Shown: positions 1 to 10,451 of the stretch, in pieces
How the letters are laid out: each line of letters starts with the position of its first letter
How positions within the stretch are numbered: the stretch's first letter is position 1
Origin: Macrocystis pyrifera
Taxonomy: Eukaryota > Sar > Phaeophyceae > Laminariales > Laminariaceae
Assembly: GCA_031763025.1 (NCBI GenBank)
Contig: JASSKH010000026.1
Coordinates: 1,736,001-1,800,000 of the forward strand
Direction: 5' to 3'
DNA: 64,000 nucleotides
Position numbers and translations under genes: made by a program
Notes under the pieces: generated by a model
What the model saw: only the letters and a program-made list of their open reading frames with translations
Told to the model about the DNA's origin: nothing
Database searches by the model: none

Positions 1-419
1 CGTGTGCAGTACAGTGCCGACAGCTTGAATCCATGTATTGCTATCGACTACTCTCATGTGAAGATCCTTTAAAACAGCGAGGTCACGTTACCGACTCGGC
101 AGGTGGGGACAAAACACTTGGCATTTGAGTCAAATATAAGTACATGTACAGTGCAGTACTAAAAGGGTTAAAACAACATTTGGTGCACTATAGAAGGAAT
201 TTCACGCGAGTTTGTATTGAAAAAAAAAAACAATACCAGGGACATATGTACGTGCTTGGTGTCGGGTACTGTATTCTGTGCCTGCGGTATACTTGGTACA
301 TAAGACAACGTACTCACGGTGCGTCCATCGGACCAACTGGATAATGTGTCTGTGGCAACGACACGTATCCCGCTCTTCAATAGCAGTTATACAATCCGCC
401 CTTACCACCAAAAATGTAC
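1..419. other. Presumed intron of the polymerase delta gene
   Basis: No exon is recognisable here. On the minus strand this stretch directly follows the splice donor of the exon ending at 420, so it is most simply the 5' part of an intron that runs off the left edge. It holds a 10-base A run near 221-230 and short GTAC-type repeats. Confidence 0.45.
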
Positions 420-1196
420 CTCGAAATTGGGCGGGCAAGGTATGTAGAAGTAGGGGACGAAGCCGTGTACGTGAGTGAAGACACTGTGCCCCTCCTGAGT
501 GACGCCGTACAAGCGGATGACGGGGACAATCTCCTCTGGAGATTGCTGCTTGGGCGCCTTGCCAGTGGCTGGGTCAACCTTTACGGGCTCGCCCGCGGTC
601 ATGTCCAAGTCGACCCACTATTAATAATGTCGAAGGTGAGGTCGAAAGTAAGGAAGGTAAGGAACGGAGAAATTAAAGACAAAGGGCTGATATGAGGGCA
701 ATAGAAGTCATGTCCCGAGTCCCGAATTTATAATTAATAGTTATCAAAGCTAATCGTACCGGCATCCCCTTGGCGGCAGGTTAGAAGATGCTCGCACTCG
801 AGGGCACGAGAAAACCACCTTATTATATCCTCAAAATAGCAGTACAGCAGTTATTAATAGTACGAGTGCCAGATCTTCGCATACACCAGGACTAAAACGC
901 CTGTGTAGCAGAGTTACTACCAGCCATCTCGACAGCAAGCAGGGGGGCGGCATGGTCCGAGAGAGGGAGATAGCGTCTTCGGGCGTGTCATGGGCACCGA
1001 CTTAAGCTTGGATTGCGCTGGCTGGTGTATATACCTGGAAAGTGATGGTCTTTTCCTTTGGGTCGAAGCGTTCAAGCGCAGGCCTGGCCCACTTAACGGC
1101 GTGTGTTTCATTGGCAGTCACGACACTTTCTGCTTCAGCGATGCCCAGCGCATCCTCGTCAACTATGGACTCGTCGTTCCTCATCTCGTCCTCTTC
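420..1196 (-). CDS. POLD1: DNA polymerase delta catalytic subunit, N-terminal part (two exons, incomplete)
   Basis: This is the N-terminal region of the B-family replicative polymerase that synthesises the lagging strand in the nucleus. Two minus-strand exons are seen. The first (1196 to 1035) follows an acceptor AATAG and encodes an acidic stretch and then [19 protein letters not shown], the conserved lead-in of Pol delta. It ends CAG before a GTATAT donor, in phase 0. The second (617 to 420) follows an acceptor AATAG and encodes [10 protein letters not shown], then [15 protein letters not shown] and [17 protein letters not shown], the family signature before the 3'-5' exonuclease domain. 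It ends GAG before GTACAT. Both exons are multiples of three and join in frame. The initiating exon is not identified to the right of 1196, and the exonuclease and polymerase domains lie off the left edge. A related B-family polymerase (zeta) fits the HGF-PYFY motif less well. Confidence 0.78.
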
Positions 1197-2099
1197 CTAT
1201 TACAAGAAAAATAGCAAAACATGGCTTCAGACGTCAGGTTTGTTTCGTACCATATCGAGAACAGGTGAGGCTGATGGAGTTGAGCGCACGGCGAAGCTGG
1301 CAAGATGCTCCGAACGAGTAGGCGGTCGGTACAATGCACACTCACACATAGCCAGTTAGTTACCGGTATCATACTTGTATAACAGGTACATTAGAGTACC
1401 AGGTATACCAGGTATGTTGCTTTTTGTTCTTCTCACATTACCTCATCGTCACAATGCAATGCATTCTGTGGTCGCAGGACAGGCTCCGATAACTCTGGAG
1501 TGGAAGAATATCTCGGTAGAAATGAAAAACAAGCAAAGAATAATACACATGATACTCTAAGTACATCTACTGTACACCTTGGGCAAAAATAAGAAAGTGA
1601 GGTCCGCGCACGTACGTATCAGGTATATGTGGTAGTACGCTGTACAAGTCGCCATAGAAACCGACAAGACCGCATACTACCCAGGGAGGAAAAGAAAGGA
1701 TGAAAAAAGCAACTCGACGTCGAAAAATTGAAAGCGAAGTCGAAAAAATAAAAAATAAAAAATGGAGGAAAAGCAATCAACTCAAGCAAGAAAGCAAGAA
1801 AGGAAACACACTAGAAAGTGCGCAGATTTTCGCAGATTGAACGTTCGCAAGCTACGCGAGGGGTGTAGAACAGCGAGATAAGAACCAACAACACAAACAT
1901 ACTTATTCCCCTATTAAGAACACCAGAGAAACGAAAAGGAAACCAATACTTGTAGACAAAGAACGAAAAGGAAGACGACGACCAACCAAAAAAAGGAAAA
2001 GCAGATACCTGTACCAAAAAGCAAAAAGGAAGATACAGACAGAGACACAAAGTGGGGCAAACTGGGAAAAAAAAGGAAAGAGGAGAATAAAGCAAAGAG
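1197..2099. other. Upstream and spacer DNA without recognised gene
   Basis: I see no convincing exon. The first Pol delta exon should lie here or further right but is too short to place. TACCAGGTA-type motifs occur near 1397-1413, and from about 1685 to 2095 the plus strand is strongly purine-rich (AAG/GAAA), which produces spurious open frames on the other strand. Confidence 0.5.
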
Positions 2100-2102
2100 T
2101 AA

Positions 2103-2884
2103 GGCCGTTTCCTATGCGGTTCGATTTTTGAGCTTCAGATTTTGACCCAATGGCATTTTCAGATATGAGCTTGACAAATCGAAAGGGCCCTCCTATGCGG
2201 AAAAATCAGATTTATTGTGCGTGTAGAGATTCGAGCAAACGCCGAGACCAACTGCTGTTTTTGTGATTTGGCGCCGCGAAGAGACGCGCTGGGTGCCCTG
2301 CCCAGCGCGTAGGACCCAAGCGTCCGAGCCCACGCTGACTGCCTCTAGTCTGGTGGCGAAGAGATGTGGCGAGTGCGCTAGAGTCAACCTGTCTTGGTAT
2401 TTTGTGTTTCATTTTGTGACTTGACTGCTGCTGCTGCTGTACAGCTGCGGTGTAGTCTACGAGTAAGTATCCACGGAGAGGCGCGTGCCGAGTGCTCTTC
2501 TCTTGGTCTCTAGGCCCGAGCCCGCGTCAGCCGGCTCTAGTCTGACCACGGAGGGACGCGCCGTCCGCGCGTCGGGCGCGAAGCAACGTCGCTATACAGC
2601 TGTATCACCATCCAACTCATCGATCGTTCCGCTGCTATTTGCTGTCGTGGATAATATCTTGAATTTAGAGAGCATGCCATTTTTCGATTTGAAAATCTGG
2701 TGACCCAGGTCGTCGAATTTTGGGCCAAAATCCGACGACTTTTGGGCCAAAATCCGACGACCTGGGTCATCGGATCTCACATCGAGAATTTTCCGGTCGG
2801 ATTTTGCATAATCGGACTGCATAAGTAGGGTCATTCGATTTTGAGATCGAAAAATACAAATCTGAAGCTCGAAAGGAAACGGCC
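2103..2884. mobile_element. PIF/Harbinger-like non-autonomous TIR element, copy 1
   Basis: Terminal inverted repeats begin GGCCGTTTCC at the left and end GGAAACGGCC at the right. Sub-terminal inverted homology also includes GAGCTTCAGATTT. The element is flanked by TAA at 2100-2102 and 2885-2887, the TWA target duplication typical of PIF/Harbinger. The interior (782 bp) has no transposase and contains a CTGCTGCTG tract and a GCGCTGGGT/CCCAGCGC palindrome. A second copy lies at 6827-7511. Superfamily assignment rests on TSD and TIR only. Confidence 0.72.
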
Positions 2885-3080
2885 TAAAAAAAAATAAAGA
2901 AAAGGGACAAAAAGGGGGCGGGGGGGACAGATAATACGAAAGACAGGGACTGGTGCATACAGACACGCAAAGTTGCCCGGGTGGCACCATGCTAATTACT
3001 TGGGTCCCACAGAAGGGAGCGCATCATGATAATTATGGCCATACCCAGGCGTCAGTCTGTTGGGCAGACCGCCTCCCCCG

Positions 3081-3141
<61 letters not shown>
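3081..3141 (+). repeat. Uninterrupted 61-base C homopolymer
   Basis: Sixty-one consecutive C residues, bordered by further C-rich sequence to about 3172. On the minus strand this is a G run lying just downstream of the retroelement remnant. Its true length may differ because of replication slippage or assembly. Confidence 0.9.
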
Positions 3142-3144
<3 letters not shown>

Positions 3145-3164
3145 CCCCCCTATCGCCCCCCCCT

Positions 3165-3535
3165 GCCGTTCTGCGCACGTGCATTGCCGTCAACGGTTGT
3201 AGTCGCGGTTGCAGCCATCCTGTGCCATTCTGCCGATGCCTCCTTCTCATCCTTGTGCCATTTCCGCATGAACACCTCCCCCCCCTTCCTCGACCCGTCG
3301 GAATCATCTGCGGGCTTTCTGTGCTGCCTCGCGCCACCCTTCGAGCTTTATGTCAAACTGCTTGAGGTCCTCCTCAAGGTACCTGTCCTCCTCAAGGTAC
3401 CTCCTCAAGGTACCTCATCCAGTCCCACTCCTGTCCTCCGGAGTAGCCCTTACCCCCGACCATCTCCCCAAACATCACCCTCTTCGGCAGACGCTCCTCT
3501 CCCATGCGTGCCACAAAGCCCGCGAAAACAATAGT
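3165..3535 (-). pseudogene. Remnant of a non-LTR retroelement ORF, C-terminal region
   Basis: Minus-strand translation gives FAGFVARMGEERLPKRVMFG and then GGKGYSGGQEWDWMRYLEE, the arrangement R-LPK-V-FGE--GGK--GGQ--DW that follows the reverse transcriptase in many LINE-type ORFs and their domesticated fragments. The frame is then broken by a short repeated GGTACCTTGAGGAG block, resumes as DLKQFDIKLEGWREAAQKAR, meets a TGA where tryptophan is usual, and shifts again in a G run before VFMRKWHKDEKEASAEWHRM. Three lesions in about 370 bp mark it as dead. No reverse transcriptase core is visible on either side. Confidence 0.55.
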
Positions 3536-3899
3536 CTACGCCTGCGTACCGTCGTCTCGACGCTCTTGGAGTTTGTGCTGAGAAGCGCGTTGGCGTAAGA
3601 TAGAGTGTGGTCTTCGCGCGTTCGTTTTCGCCAGCCGAGGCATCGTATTTAATCAGGTAGAACACACCACAGGTATGATACCAGGTACCAGGTACTTACG
3701 GGTGAGGGGTTTCCTCTCGCTCTCCGCTATAAAAAAAAAAAGGTTCGTACATACGGGTATATGGGTGCTTCTGGTTGTGATAGGCTTGGGGGTCGGTCAG
3801 AAGTCAGAATTCAAATTCAGACGTGCATGACACATGATATGATGGTGACACGAACGCGTACCAGGTACATACCAGGATACTGAACCTTTCAACACCGGA
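3536..3899. other. Spacer without recognised gene
   Basis: Contains an 11-base A run near 3731 and several TACCAGGTA/GTACCAGG motifs (about 3683-3700 and 3857-3872). Nothing coding is supported. Confidence 0.5.
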
Positions 3900-4091
3900 G
3901 ATCCCTGCCGATCTACATTTTGTTTGGTCTCGCGGGGTGGGTATCGCCCACGTAAGGCCGAGGTTATCAATGCGCTAGTCAACGAGTCTCAGAACGACAC
4001 TGATGTCTCGCTGCTCGGCCAGCTTCGAGGTTGGTGGGCATCAGAGGTCATGGGTGACTCCCAAACGGAGTCTCTGCATTTGACTTTATGA
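3900..4091 (+). pseudogene. Short coding remnant with a SAP-like helix
   Basis: One plus-strand frame stays open from about 3900 to a TGA ending at 4091 and reads SRGGYRPRKAEVINALVNE followed by SLLGQLRGWWASEVMGD. The pattern RG----KAEVINALV resembles the second helix of a SAP DNA-binding motif. There is no start codon, and flanking splice sites are weak, so this may be an isolated exon or a transposon-derived fragment. The functional call is weak. Confidence 0.25.
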
Positions 4092-4680
4092 TCGAAGCCG
4101 CAAAATCATATTATGGCATCCCTGGTATGGCGTACTTGATTCGAACTGCTTTCGTACTCGTACATTACAGGCGCCCGATACTCGAAACTCGAATGGTCAC
4201 TCGCCTCAAGAGATCGCATCAGATCATCATCATTAACGGCTGGGGATTGAGCGTCGTCCTCGTCCGATTCGTTGCTCTTCGGTCGCTTTCCCTCCTCAGA
4301 GTTGCCCCCGCCGATTCCCCTCTTCTGGACCATTCTGGCGTGTGCCACACGTCCACAACAATGCAATGGACGCAATTCAAGCCGCACTCTTCAGATGCTA
4401 GGTGGGTCAGGAACGCGCACAGCGGGGAGCGGATGCGAACTAAAGAAACCAGCGAATCTGTGCGTACTCCTGGGCTGTGAGGTGTACCCGCGGTTGGCAG
4501 ATTGGTCGAGGTGGGGCCATGATGGCGCCATGATCCAAAATTCAAAAATATGTTTATCCCCAGACCCCAGATCGAAGAACATGGGAACGCCTTAGTATAA
4601 TATGGAAACCTACAGACAACCCGAAATGCACGCGTGCACGCTTTGCTAGGACTACAACATTTTCTCGTACCTCTTAGAGT
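4092..4680. other. Spacer upstream of a hypothetical gene
   Basis: Short overlapping open frames occur on both strands (4106-4545) but none shows a recognisable domain or clear splice boundary. A promoter for the gene at 4681 would lie here, but no TATA or initiator element is convincing. Confidence 0.4.
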
Positions 4681-5606
4681 ATGCCCAGCCCATTAAGCTC
4701 TGCTCTTGAAAATCATCTTCAGCAGTATGACTCATCTAGTGATGTTGACTACGATGGCGCCAGTGGCGCATCTGGAAGAGGGAGGGGGGTCAGCTATAAC
4801 CATCCTGAAAGGCAACGTCGTTCCGTTGACAACTTGACGAGTCACGAACCCTCGTTCTGGAGCCTTGTTTTTACGGAGACCTCGCCTGGCCGCGGCGCTT
4901 CCACCATCAAGGTGCGTTTTAGACCCTCATGGGTGTGGAAAATGTATGCATTTGCCAGCTTTAGGTGGTTAGGCTCAGTGGTTCTCTTTGTTTGAACTCT
5001 GTGCATGCCTTGTTGGCTCGGCCCCGCTCGTGCGTGCACCGCTACGAGGGCGCTTCCGTAGATTCTGTCGTTGAACCTGCCTCCTTCCGCGCTGGCACAC
5101 ACGTATACCGCGGCGTCCCCATCTCCTTTCGCCAGGCTGTGGCCAGGTGGTGGCGACAACAACATCCCATCATCGTACGGTTCATCCGCGAGCATGGGGC
5201 CGTCCTGGGTAGCTATTTGGCCCCGCTCACGCCACGTGCTGCGCGTCGAGCTGGGTATCGCTGCGCGTCTTATGAGCTTCTTCGGTCTCTCGACCGGCTT
5301 GAAGCGGACCTGCCGGGGGGAAAACGCAGCTGCGTTTCTCGATGTCGGAGCCGTTCTTGGGAGCAGTGGCGAGAGCGATCTATCTGCGGAGGGCCTGTCT
5401 CAGTTTACAGGGCAGTGAACAGTGTCGGTGTGATGGCAGTTGCTGTCGTATTCGCTGCAGGTGCGTTGGGATCAGGTACTCGTACACCGTGCGTACGTAC
5501 GCATACCTCATCTATTAGCTCGTGGGAGCGCTTAGACTCTAGAGTCGATGAAGCCACGTGTGTACGTAGCAGTCTGGGTACGCAAGCAGCTGCGGTGGCG
5601 CGGTAG
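4681..5606 (+). CDS. Hypothetical protein, probable two-exon model
   Basis: I do not recognise this protein. An ATG at 4681 opens a 77-codon exon with a serine/aspartate-rich start (SSSDVDYDGASG) ending SPGRGASTIK at 4911, followed by a good donor GTGCGT. A possible acceptor TTTAG at 4960-4964 leads in phase 0 into a long frame to 5606 with a tryptophan- and arginine-rich segment (ISFRQAVARWWRQQHP, then FIREHGAVLGSYLAPL). The implied 53-bp intron is shorter than others in this window. Another frame at 5071-5418 and a minus-strand frame at 4842-5195 also stay open, so strand and frame are uncertain. No domain, signal peptide or membrane segment is evident. Confidence 0.3.
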
Positions 5607-6300
5607 CTTACCATTAATAGTAGAGAGGTACATGAGGCAAAACGGCGTCATACTTGCAGCAGGCAGCAGGCCGTGTGCGTTCGAAGAAAATAAAACCAAA
5701 CAAAAAACACGAAATCCTGCCGCACTTTCAATACCGCCAAAACCACGAAAACAACAGCAGCTCGACGAAACACGTCCCACGTGTCAGCCAATACCCGCTT
5801 GGTTCTATAGATCTCGGGTTTGTGGAAATCGGCCCCGTACAGCTCTCGCGATCAACGACAATGCGAAAAAAACGCAAACAGAAAGTGCACAGAGGACCAA
5901 CAAGCAGATAGGCTGTTAAATAATGGAATCCTGTACGTACGCACCCCGGTATGAAAAGTTTTTTTCAGACTTGAAGCCAAAAAATGGCCTCATTACCAGG
6001 TAGAGAAGTGAATGAGGCAAGCCGGCCTCATACTTGCAGTAGGCCGTGTGCGTTCGAAGAAAAGAAATGAAAAAAGAAGAAATCCCGCTGCAATCCAAAT
6101 GCACCACCCGTACCACAGTAACCCGGCGACCGCGACAACTTCGAGACGGCGCCACGAAACTAGTTCCACGCTTTAGCCATACGTTAGATCGCCCGCTTCT
6201 AAAGATCCCGGGTTTGTAGACGTCGGCTTCTTACATATCTCGCAATCAACGATAATGCCAAACATGCAGACAGGCACTACACAACAGACAGACTACATGA
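5607..6300. repeat. Two related ~310-bp units in tandem, plus a linker
   Basis: Units at about 5610-5920 and 5995-6290 share the order GAGGCAA, CCTCATACTTGCAG, GGCCGTGTGCGTTCGAAGAAAA, then a purine-rich middle, GATC-CGGGTTTGT, and TCGCAATCAACGA. The linker (5925-5990) containing GTACGCACCCCGGTATGAAAAG recurs at about 8055-8110, which places a third partial copy beyond the minisatellite. No coding capacity is supported. Confidence 0.6.
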
Positions 6301-6328
6301 GTCAAGGCTTCCCACAGTGACTGACAAT

Positions 6329-6690
6329 CGAGACGGGACGGGACGGGACGGTAAAATGACGACAAAACTAGTTGACGGAACGGGACGGGACGGGACAGTG
6401 GGTACACAATTTCTCAACGGGACGGAATAGTAAAATTCGTCGCCGTGGGGGAGATGTTCGCGACGGGACGGGACGGTACAGTACAATAGATTTTGTTTTT
6501 CGCGACAAGACGGGACGGTAAAACACAACGGGATTTGTTCCACGACAGGACGGGACGGTAAGTATAACTTTTTTAATTTACACGGCGGGACGGGACAGTT
6601 TTTTAATTTTCACGACGGGACGGGACAGTAATTACGCTTTTTCACGATGGGACGGGACTGTAAAATAAAACGGGATTTCGGTGTCGTTGC
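6329..6690 (+). repeat. GGGACGG minisatellite, left part
   Basis: Degenerate repetition of ACGGGACGGGACGGTAAAA with interspersed AT-rich segments. The G-rich strand is the plus strand. The array resumes at about 7690-8000 beyond a MITE insertion. Confidence 0.75.
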
Positions 6691-6826
6691 TGTGGAGGTA
6701 TTTGGTGTGTGATGTGGTCTGTGTTGGTGTGGTGGGTGGGGCAGCTGTTGGTGGGTGTTTATGTTGCCGCTGGAAGTATGAGGATTCATAGAGATTCATT
6801 ATTCATTTTTTGGTTGTTAGTTATTG

Positions 6827-7511
6827 GGCCGTTTCCTATGCGGTTCGATTTTTGGGCTTCAGAATTTGACCCGATCGCATTTTCAGATGTGAACTTGGCA
6901 AATCGAAACAGTCTTCCTATGCGGAAAATCAGATTTATTGTGCCTGCAGAGATTCGAGCAAACGCCGAGACTACCTGCCGTTGTTGTGGTTTGGCGCCGC
7001 GAAGAGACACGCTGGGTGCGCTGCCCTGCGCGTAGGACCCAAGCATCCGAGCCAAGGCTGCCTGCCCCTGGTCTAGCGGCGAAGAGACGTGCCGAGTGCG
7101 CTAGAGTCAACCTGTTTTGGTATTTTGTGTTTCATTTTTGTGACTGATTGCTGCTGCTGCTGTACAGCGGTCAGTGTAGTCTACGAGTTACGAGTACGTA
7201 TCCATGGAGAGGTCCGCCCGCCGACCGCGCGTCGGGCGCGAAGCAACGTCGCTATACAGCTGTGTCACCATCCAACTCATCGATCGTTCTGCTGCCGTTT
7301 GCTGTCGTGGATAACATCTTACATTCAGAGAGCATGCCTTTTTTGGATCTGAGAATCTGATGACCCATCCGACGACTTGGGTCATCGGATTCTCAAATCG
7401 AAAAAAATCCGGTCGGATTTTGCATATTTGGACTGCATAAGCAGGGTCATTCATTTTCGAGATCGAAAATACATGTCTGAAGCTCGAAATCGAACCGCAT
7501 AGGAAACAGCC
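6827..7511. mobile_element. PIF/Harbinger-like non-autonomous TIR element, copy 2
   Basis: The left end GGCCGTTTCCTATGCGG and right end CCGCATAGGAAACAGCC are inverted repeats, matching the element at 2103-2884. It is flanked on the right by TTA and on the left by TTG, consistent with a TWA duplication with one change. The interior keeps the CGAAGAGAC, CTGCTGCTGCTGTACAGC and CATCCAACTCATCGATCG blocks of copy 1 but is about 100 bp shorter. It lies inside the GGGACGG minisatellite region. Confidence 0.68.
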
Positions 7512-7689
7512 TTAGTTTTTAATCTTTCAGTATTTCAAAGTGTTCATATTGTCGTAATTTCGTCAGTTCGTATTATCAAAATCACGTAACTACCAGCATG
7601 TCTGCTGTAAAAATAGAAATATAACGGATTCTTGTATAGAAAATATTTCAAAGTTATGAAATTCGGTATTTCGTCATTGGTGGGAATGG

Positions 7690-8000
7690 ACGGGAAGAAA
7701 CAACGGGCAGGAGTGAATCTTGGACAAGTTTTGTCGGCGGGAGTGCAGGTTTGGATTTGACCGGACGGTAGATAACGATATCTCGACGCGACGGGACGGA
7801 AATGGACAGCGGAAGTTATTTTACCAACGGGACGGAACGGTATCGTACAACGGGAGAGATTTTCTCGACGGGACGGGACAGTAAAGTTCAAGGGGGCAAA
7901 CTTTCGTCGGGACGGGACGGTAAGTGACGACAGTTGAAAGAATTTGTAGACGGGACGGGACGGCAGGACCAGTTTTGACGACGGTTTTACCGTCCCATCC
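7690..8000 (+). repeat. GGGACGG minisatellite, right part
   Basis: Continuation of the GACGGGACGG array seen at 6329-6690, ending in an inverted stretch CCGTCCCATCCCGC at about 7990. The interval 7512-7689 between the MITE and this array is AT-rich and unassigned. Confidence 0.7.
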
Positions 8001-8384
8001 CGCTTTTTTACCGTCGCTCCGGTCTCGTCAATATGCCGTGATCAACTTTGAACTAACTAATGGAAGCCTGTACGCACCCCGGCATGAAAAGGCTTTTTTC
8101 CTTACTGGCAAGAACGGTCTATCAGGTAGATAGCTTCGCTCCCTCAGCCTCGCCTCATTATATTACACCAGGACAGTGATATTAATAATACACACCTGTA
8201 TAATTTAAGTCCGTAGAGCTACACCGAATTCCTGTTCGATCATACACAGACTCGTGTTGAGTAAACGTACACGTCTTTCTCGTATCCTTATATATAAAAT
8301 CACACCCTGGACAGTTACTATTTCAATAGTCTATTGTGTCTACAGTTGATTCAGGAGGATGGGTGTTATTTGGATTTGTCTTGT
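8001..8384. other. Spacer with partial copy of the 5.9-kb linker
   Basis: At 8055-8110 the block CCTGTACGCACCCCGGCATGAAAAG repeats the linker at about 5930-5965. The remainder is AT-rich, with TTATATATAAAATCACACC near 8288. No gene is seen. Confidence 0.5.
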
Positions 8385-8890
8385 CTTGTTTTTGGTGACT
8401 GTCTATTAATTGAAATTTTCCATACAATTGATTTCGGCGATTGCCCATTAATTGAAATTGGGCAGACAATTGTTTTCGGTGGTTGTCTATGAATTGGAAT
8501 TGTCCAGGCAATTGATTTCGAATACCATCTACTAATTAGAATTGTGTCAGCAATAGGTTTCGAGTGTTGTCTATGCATTGGAATTGTCCAAACAATTGGT
8601 TGCGGAGACTGCTGATTGATAGGAATTATTCAGCAAATTGATTTCGGGTGCTGATCCAATAATTGGAATTGTCCAGACAATTTATTTCGGGTGTTGTCCA
8701 CTATTTGAAACTGTTCAAACAAGTGATTTCGGGAGCTGTCTATGAATTGGATTTGTGTGAACATTTGATTTCGGCTGCTGCCTATTAACTGAAATTGTCC
8801 GCACAATTGATTTCGGGTGCTGTCGGTTAAATGGAATTGTCCAGTAGTTGGAACTGTCCGCACAATTCATTTCAGATGCCGCGCAAGAAG
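8385..8890 (-). repeat. 42-43-bp palindrome-bearing minisatellite, array 1
   Basis: About twelve degenerate units of 42-43 bp. Each contains a dyad centred on AATTGTCC-GGACAATT followed by GATTTCGG and a spacer. Read on the minus strand the unit stays open as a 14-residue repeat of the type KSIVRTIPINRQPP. The multiple-of-three period explains the long open frames; no start codon context or expression evidence is visible. Confidence 0.7.
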
Positions 8891-9138
8891 TCAATTGCTC
8901 GATAAATGTCATGGCCGTGTACCTACAGTATTTATTGTATACTCCCCATTAAATTGATACTACTCGTAGTATGGCACAACAAAGGACCTTGCAAATGATT
9001 GCGTATAGAGGGAAGTTCCCGATCCTGTTGTAGAGGCAATACTAGCATGGTGGTACTGTTGTGTACTGACCAAATCAAATGTAACTCTACAAGTAGCTGC
9101 CAGCTTTCAAATAACAGAGCCCTCTGAAACTCGATAGT

Positions 9139-9640
9139 CATGACAATTCCAATTTGTAGATCGCTTCCGAAACCCATTGTCCGGACAATTCCAATTAATG
9201 GACGGTCTCTCAAAGCAGTTGCCCCGACAAGTCCAATTCGTGTAAATCGCCCGAAATCAATTGTCCGAGCAATTCCAATTAATAGACAGCCTGTGAAATC
9301 ATTTGCCAGCACAATTTCAATCGATAGGCAGTCTCCGAGCTCATTGGTCTGGACAATTCCAATTATTGAAAAGCACCAAACATCAATTGTTCGGACAATT
9401 CAAATTAATCGACAGCCTCTGAAATCAATTGTCAGGGCAACTTCAATTGATAAGAGTCTCCAAAATTATTTGTCCAGACAGTTCCAATTATTAGGCAGTA
9501 CCCGATATCAATTATCCGAATAAATCCAGTTATTAGACAGTATCCAAGATCAATTGTCTAAACAATTTCAATTGCTAGACAGTCTATGACATCACTTGTC
9601 CGGACAATTCAAATTAATAGACAACTTCGTGACTCTGCTG
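9139..9640 (+). repeat. 42-bp palindrome-bearing minisatellite, array 2 (inverted)
   Basis: The same unit as at 8385-8890 but in opposite orientation. Centres of the AATTGTCCGGACAATT dyad fall every 41-43 bp from about 9176 to 9600. The translated 14-residue repeat is now open on the plus strand (9140-9523). It is separated from array 1 by about 250 bp of unrelated DNA. Confidence 0.7.
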
Positions 9641-9839
9641 TAGGGGCAATAGTGTATTGATAGGCCTATTGTCCAAGGCATTGGCAGAAAAGGGCGGGAC
9701 GCCTCAACTTTAGCTTTGTATTTTCATGTCCGCACGTAGGAAGTTTTGATACCGCCTAGCCCATGTGCTCACATGTAAATCATCAAGAAAGGTTTCACGA
9801 AACAAAATAATCCGTATGCGCTGTTATTTTGAAATGTAC

Positions 9840-10330
9840 GGGCAGTTGATTTAGGAGACTGCCCACCAATGGCATTGTCTGATTTAGTTTTGGAGATTTT
9901 GTATTAGTCGAAATTGTCGGGGTAATTGATTTTGTACACCGTCTATTAATCGGAATTGCCCGGACAATTGATTCAGAAAGCAGTCTGCTAATTGAAACGG
10001 ACAATTGATTTTGGAGACTGTGTATAAATTGGAATTGTCGGGCCAATTGATCTGGGAGACAGTCTATTAATTGGAGTTGTCGAGACTAATAACTTCGGCG
10101 TCAGTCTACTATTTGAAATTGTCTGGACAACTATTTCGGGGGGCCGACTATCAATTGGAATTGTCGGGACAATTGGTTCAGTAGACAGTCTGTCAAATGG
10201 AATTGGCCGGCCAAATTGTTCAGGAGAGGGTCCATTAATTGGAATTGTCCGGACCATTGATTACGGAGACTGCCTATAAAGTGAAATTGTCTGGACAATA
10301 GGGCCAGTTAGGGGTCACTTAATATAAATT
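9840..10330 (-). repeat. 42-bp palindrome-bearing minisatellite, array 3
   Basis: A third block of the unit, again in the orientation of array 1, with dyads such as TTGTCCGGACCATTGAT near 10243. The interval 9641-9839 contains non-repetitive sequence. Units decay toward 10400, where GGGACCACAATAGACAATC is the last trace. Confidence 0.68.
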
Positions 10331-10451
10331 GTCTGGATAGTGGAGCTCGACGCCTTTCAATTAACTGGAATTAGGGACCACAATAGACAATCAATTGCAA
10401 TAGGAAGCTATTAATGGACTATTGGATCATTGTCTATTGCCCTAATTATAT

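Noticed and set aside
2953..3534. Proline-rich plus-strand protein around the C run
   Set aside because: Proline stretch is just the C homopolymer, and the rest is antisense to the retroelement relic.
8385..10330. CRISPR-like array
   Set aside because: Units are contiguous degenerate repeats without unique spacers, in a eukaryotic context.
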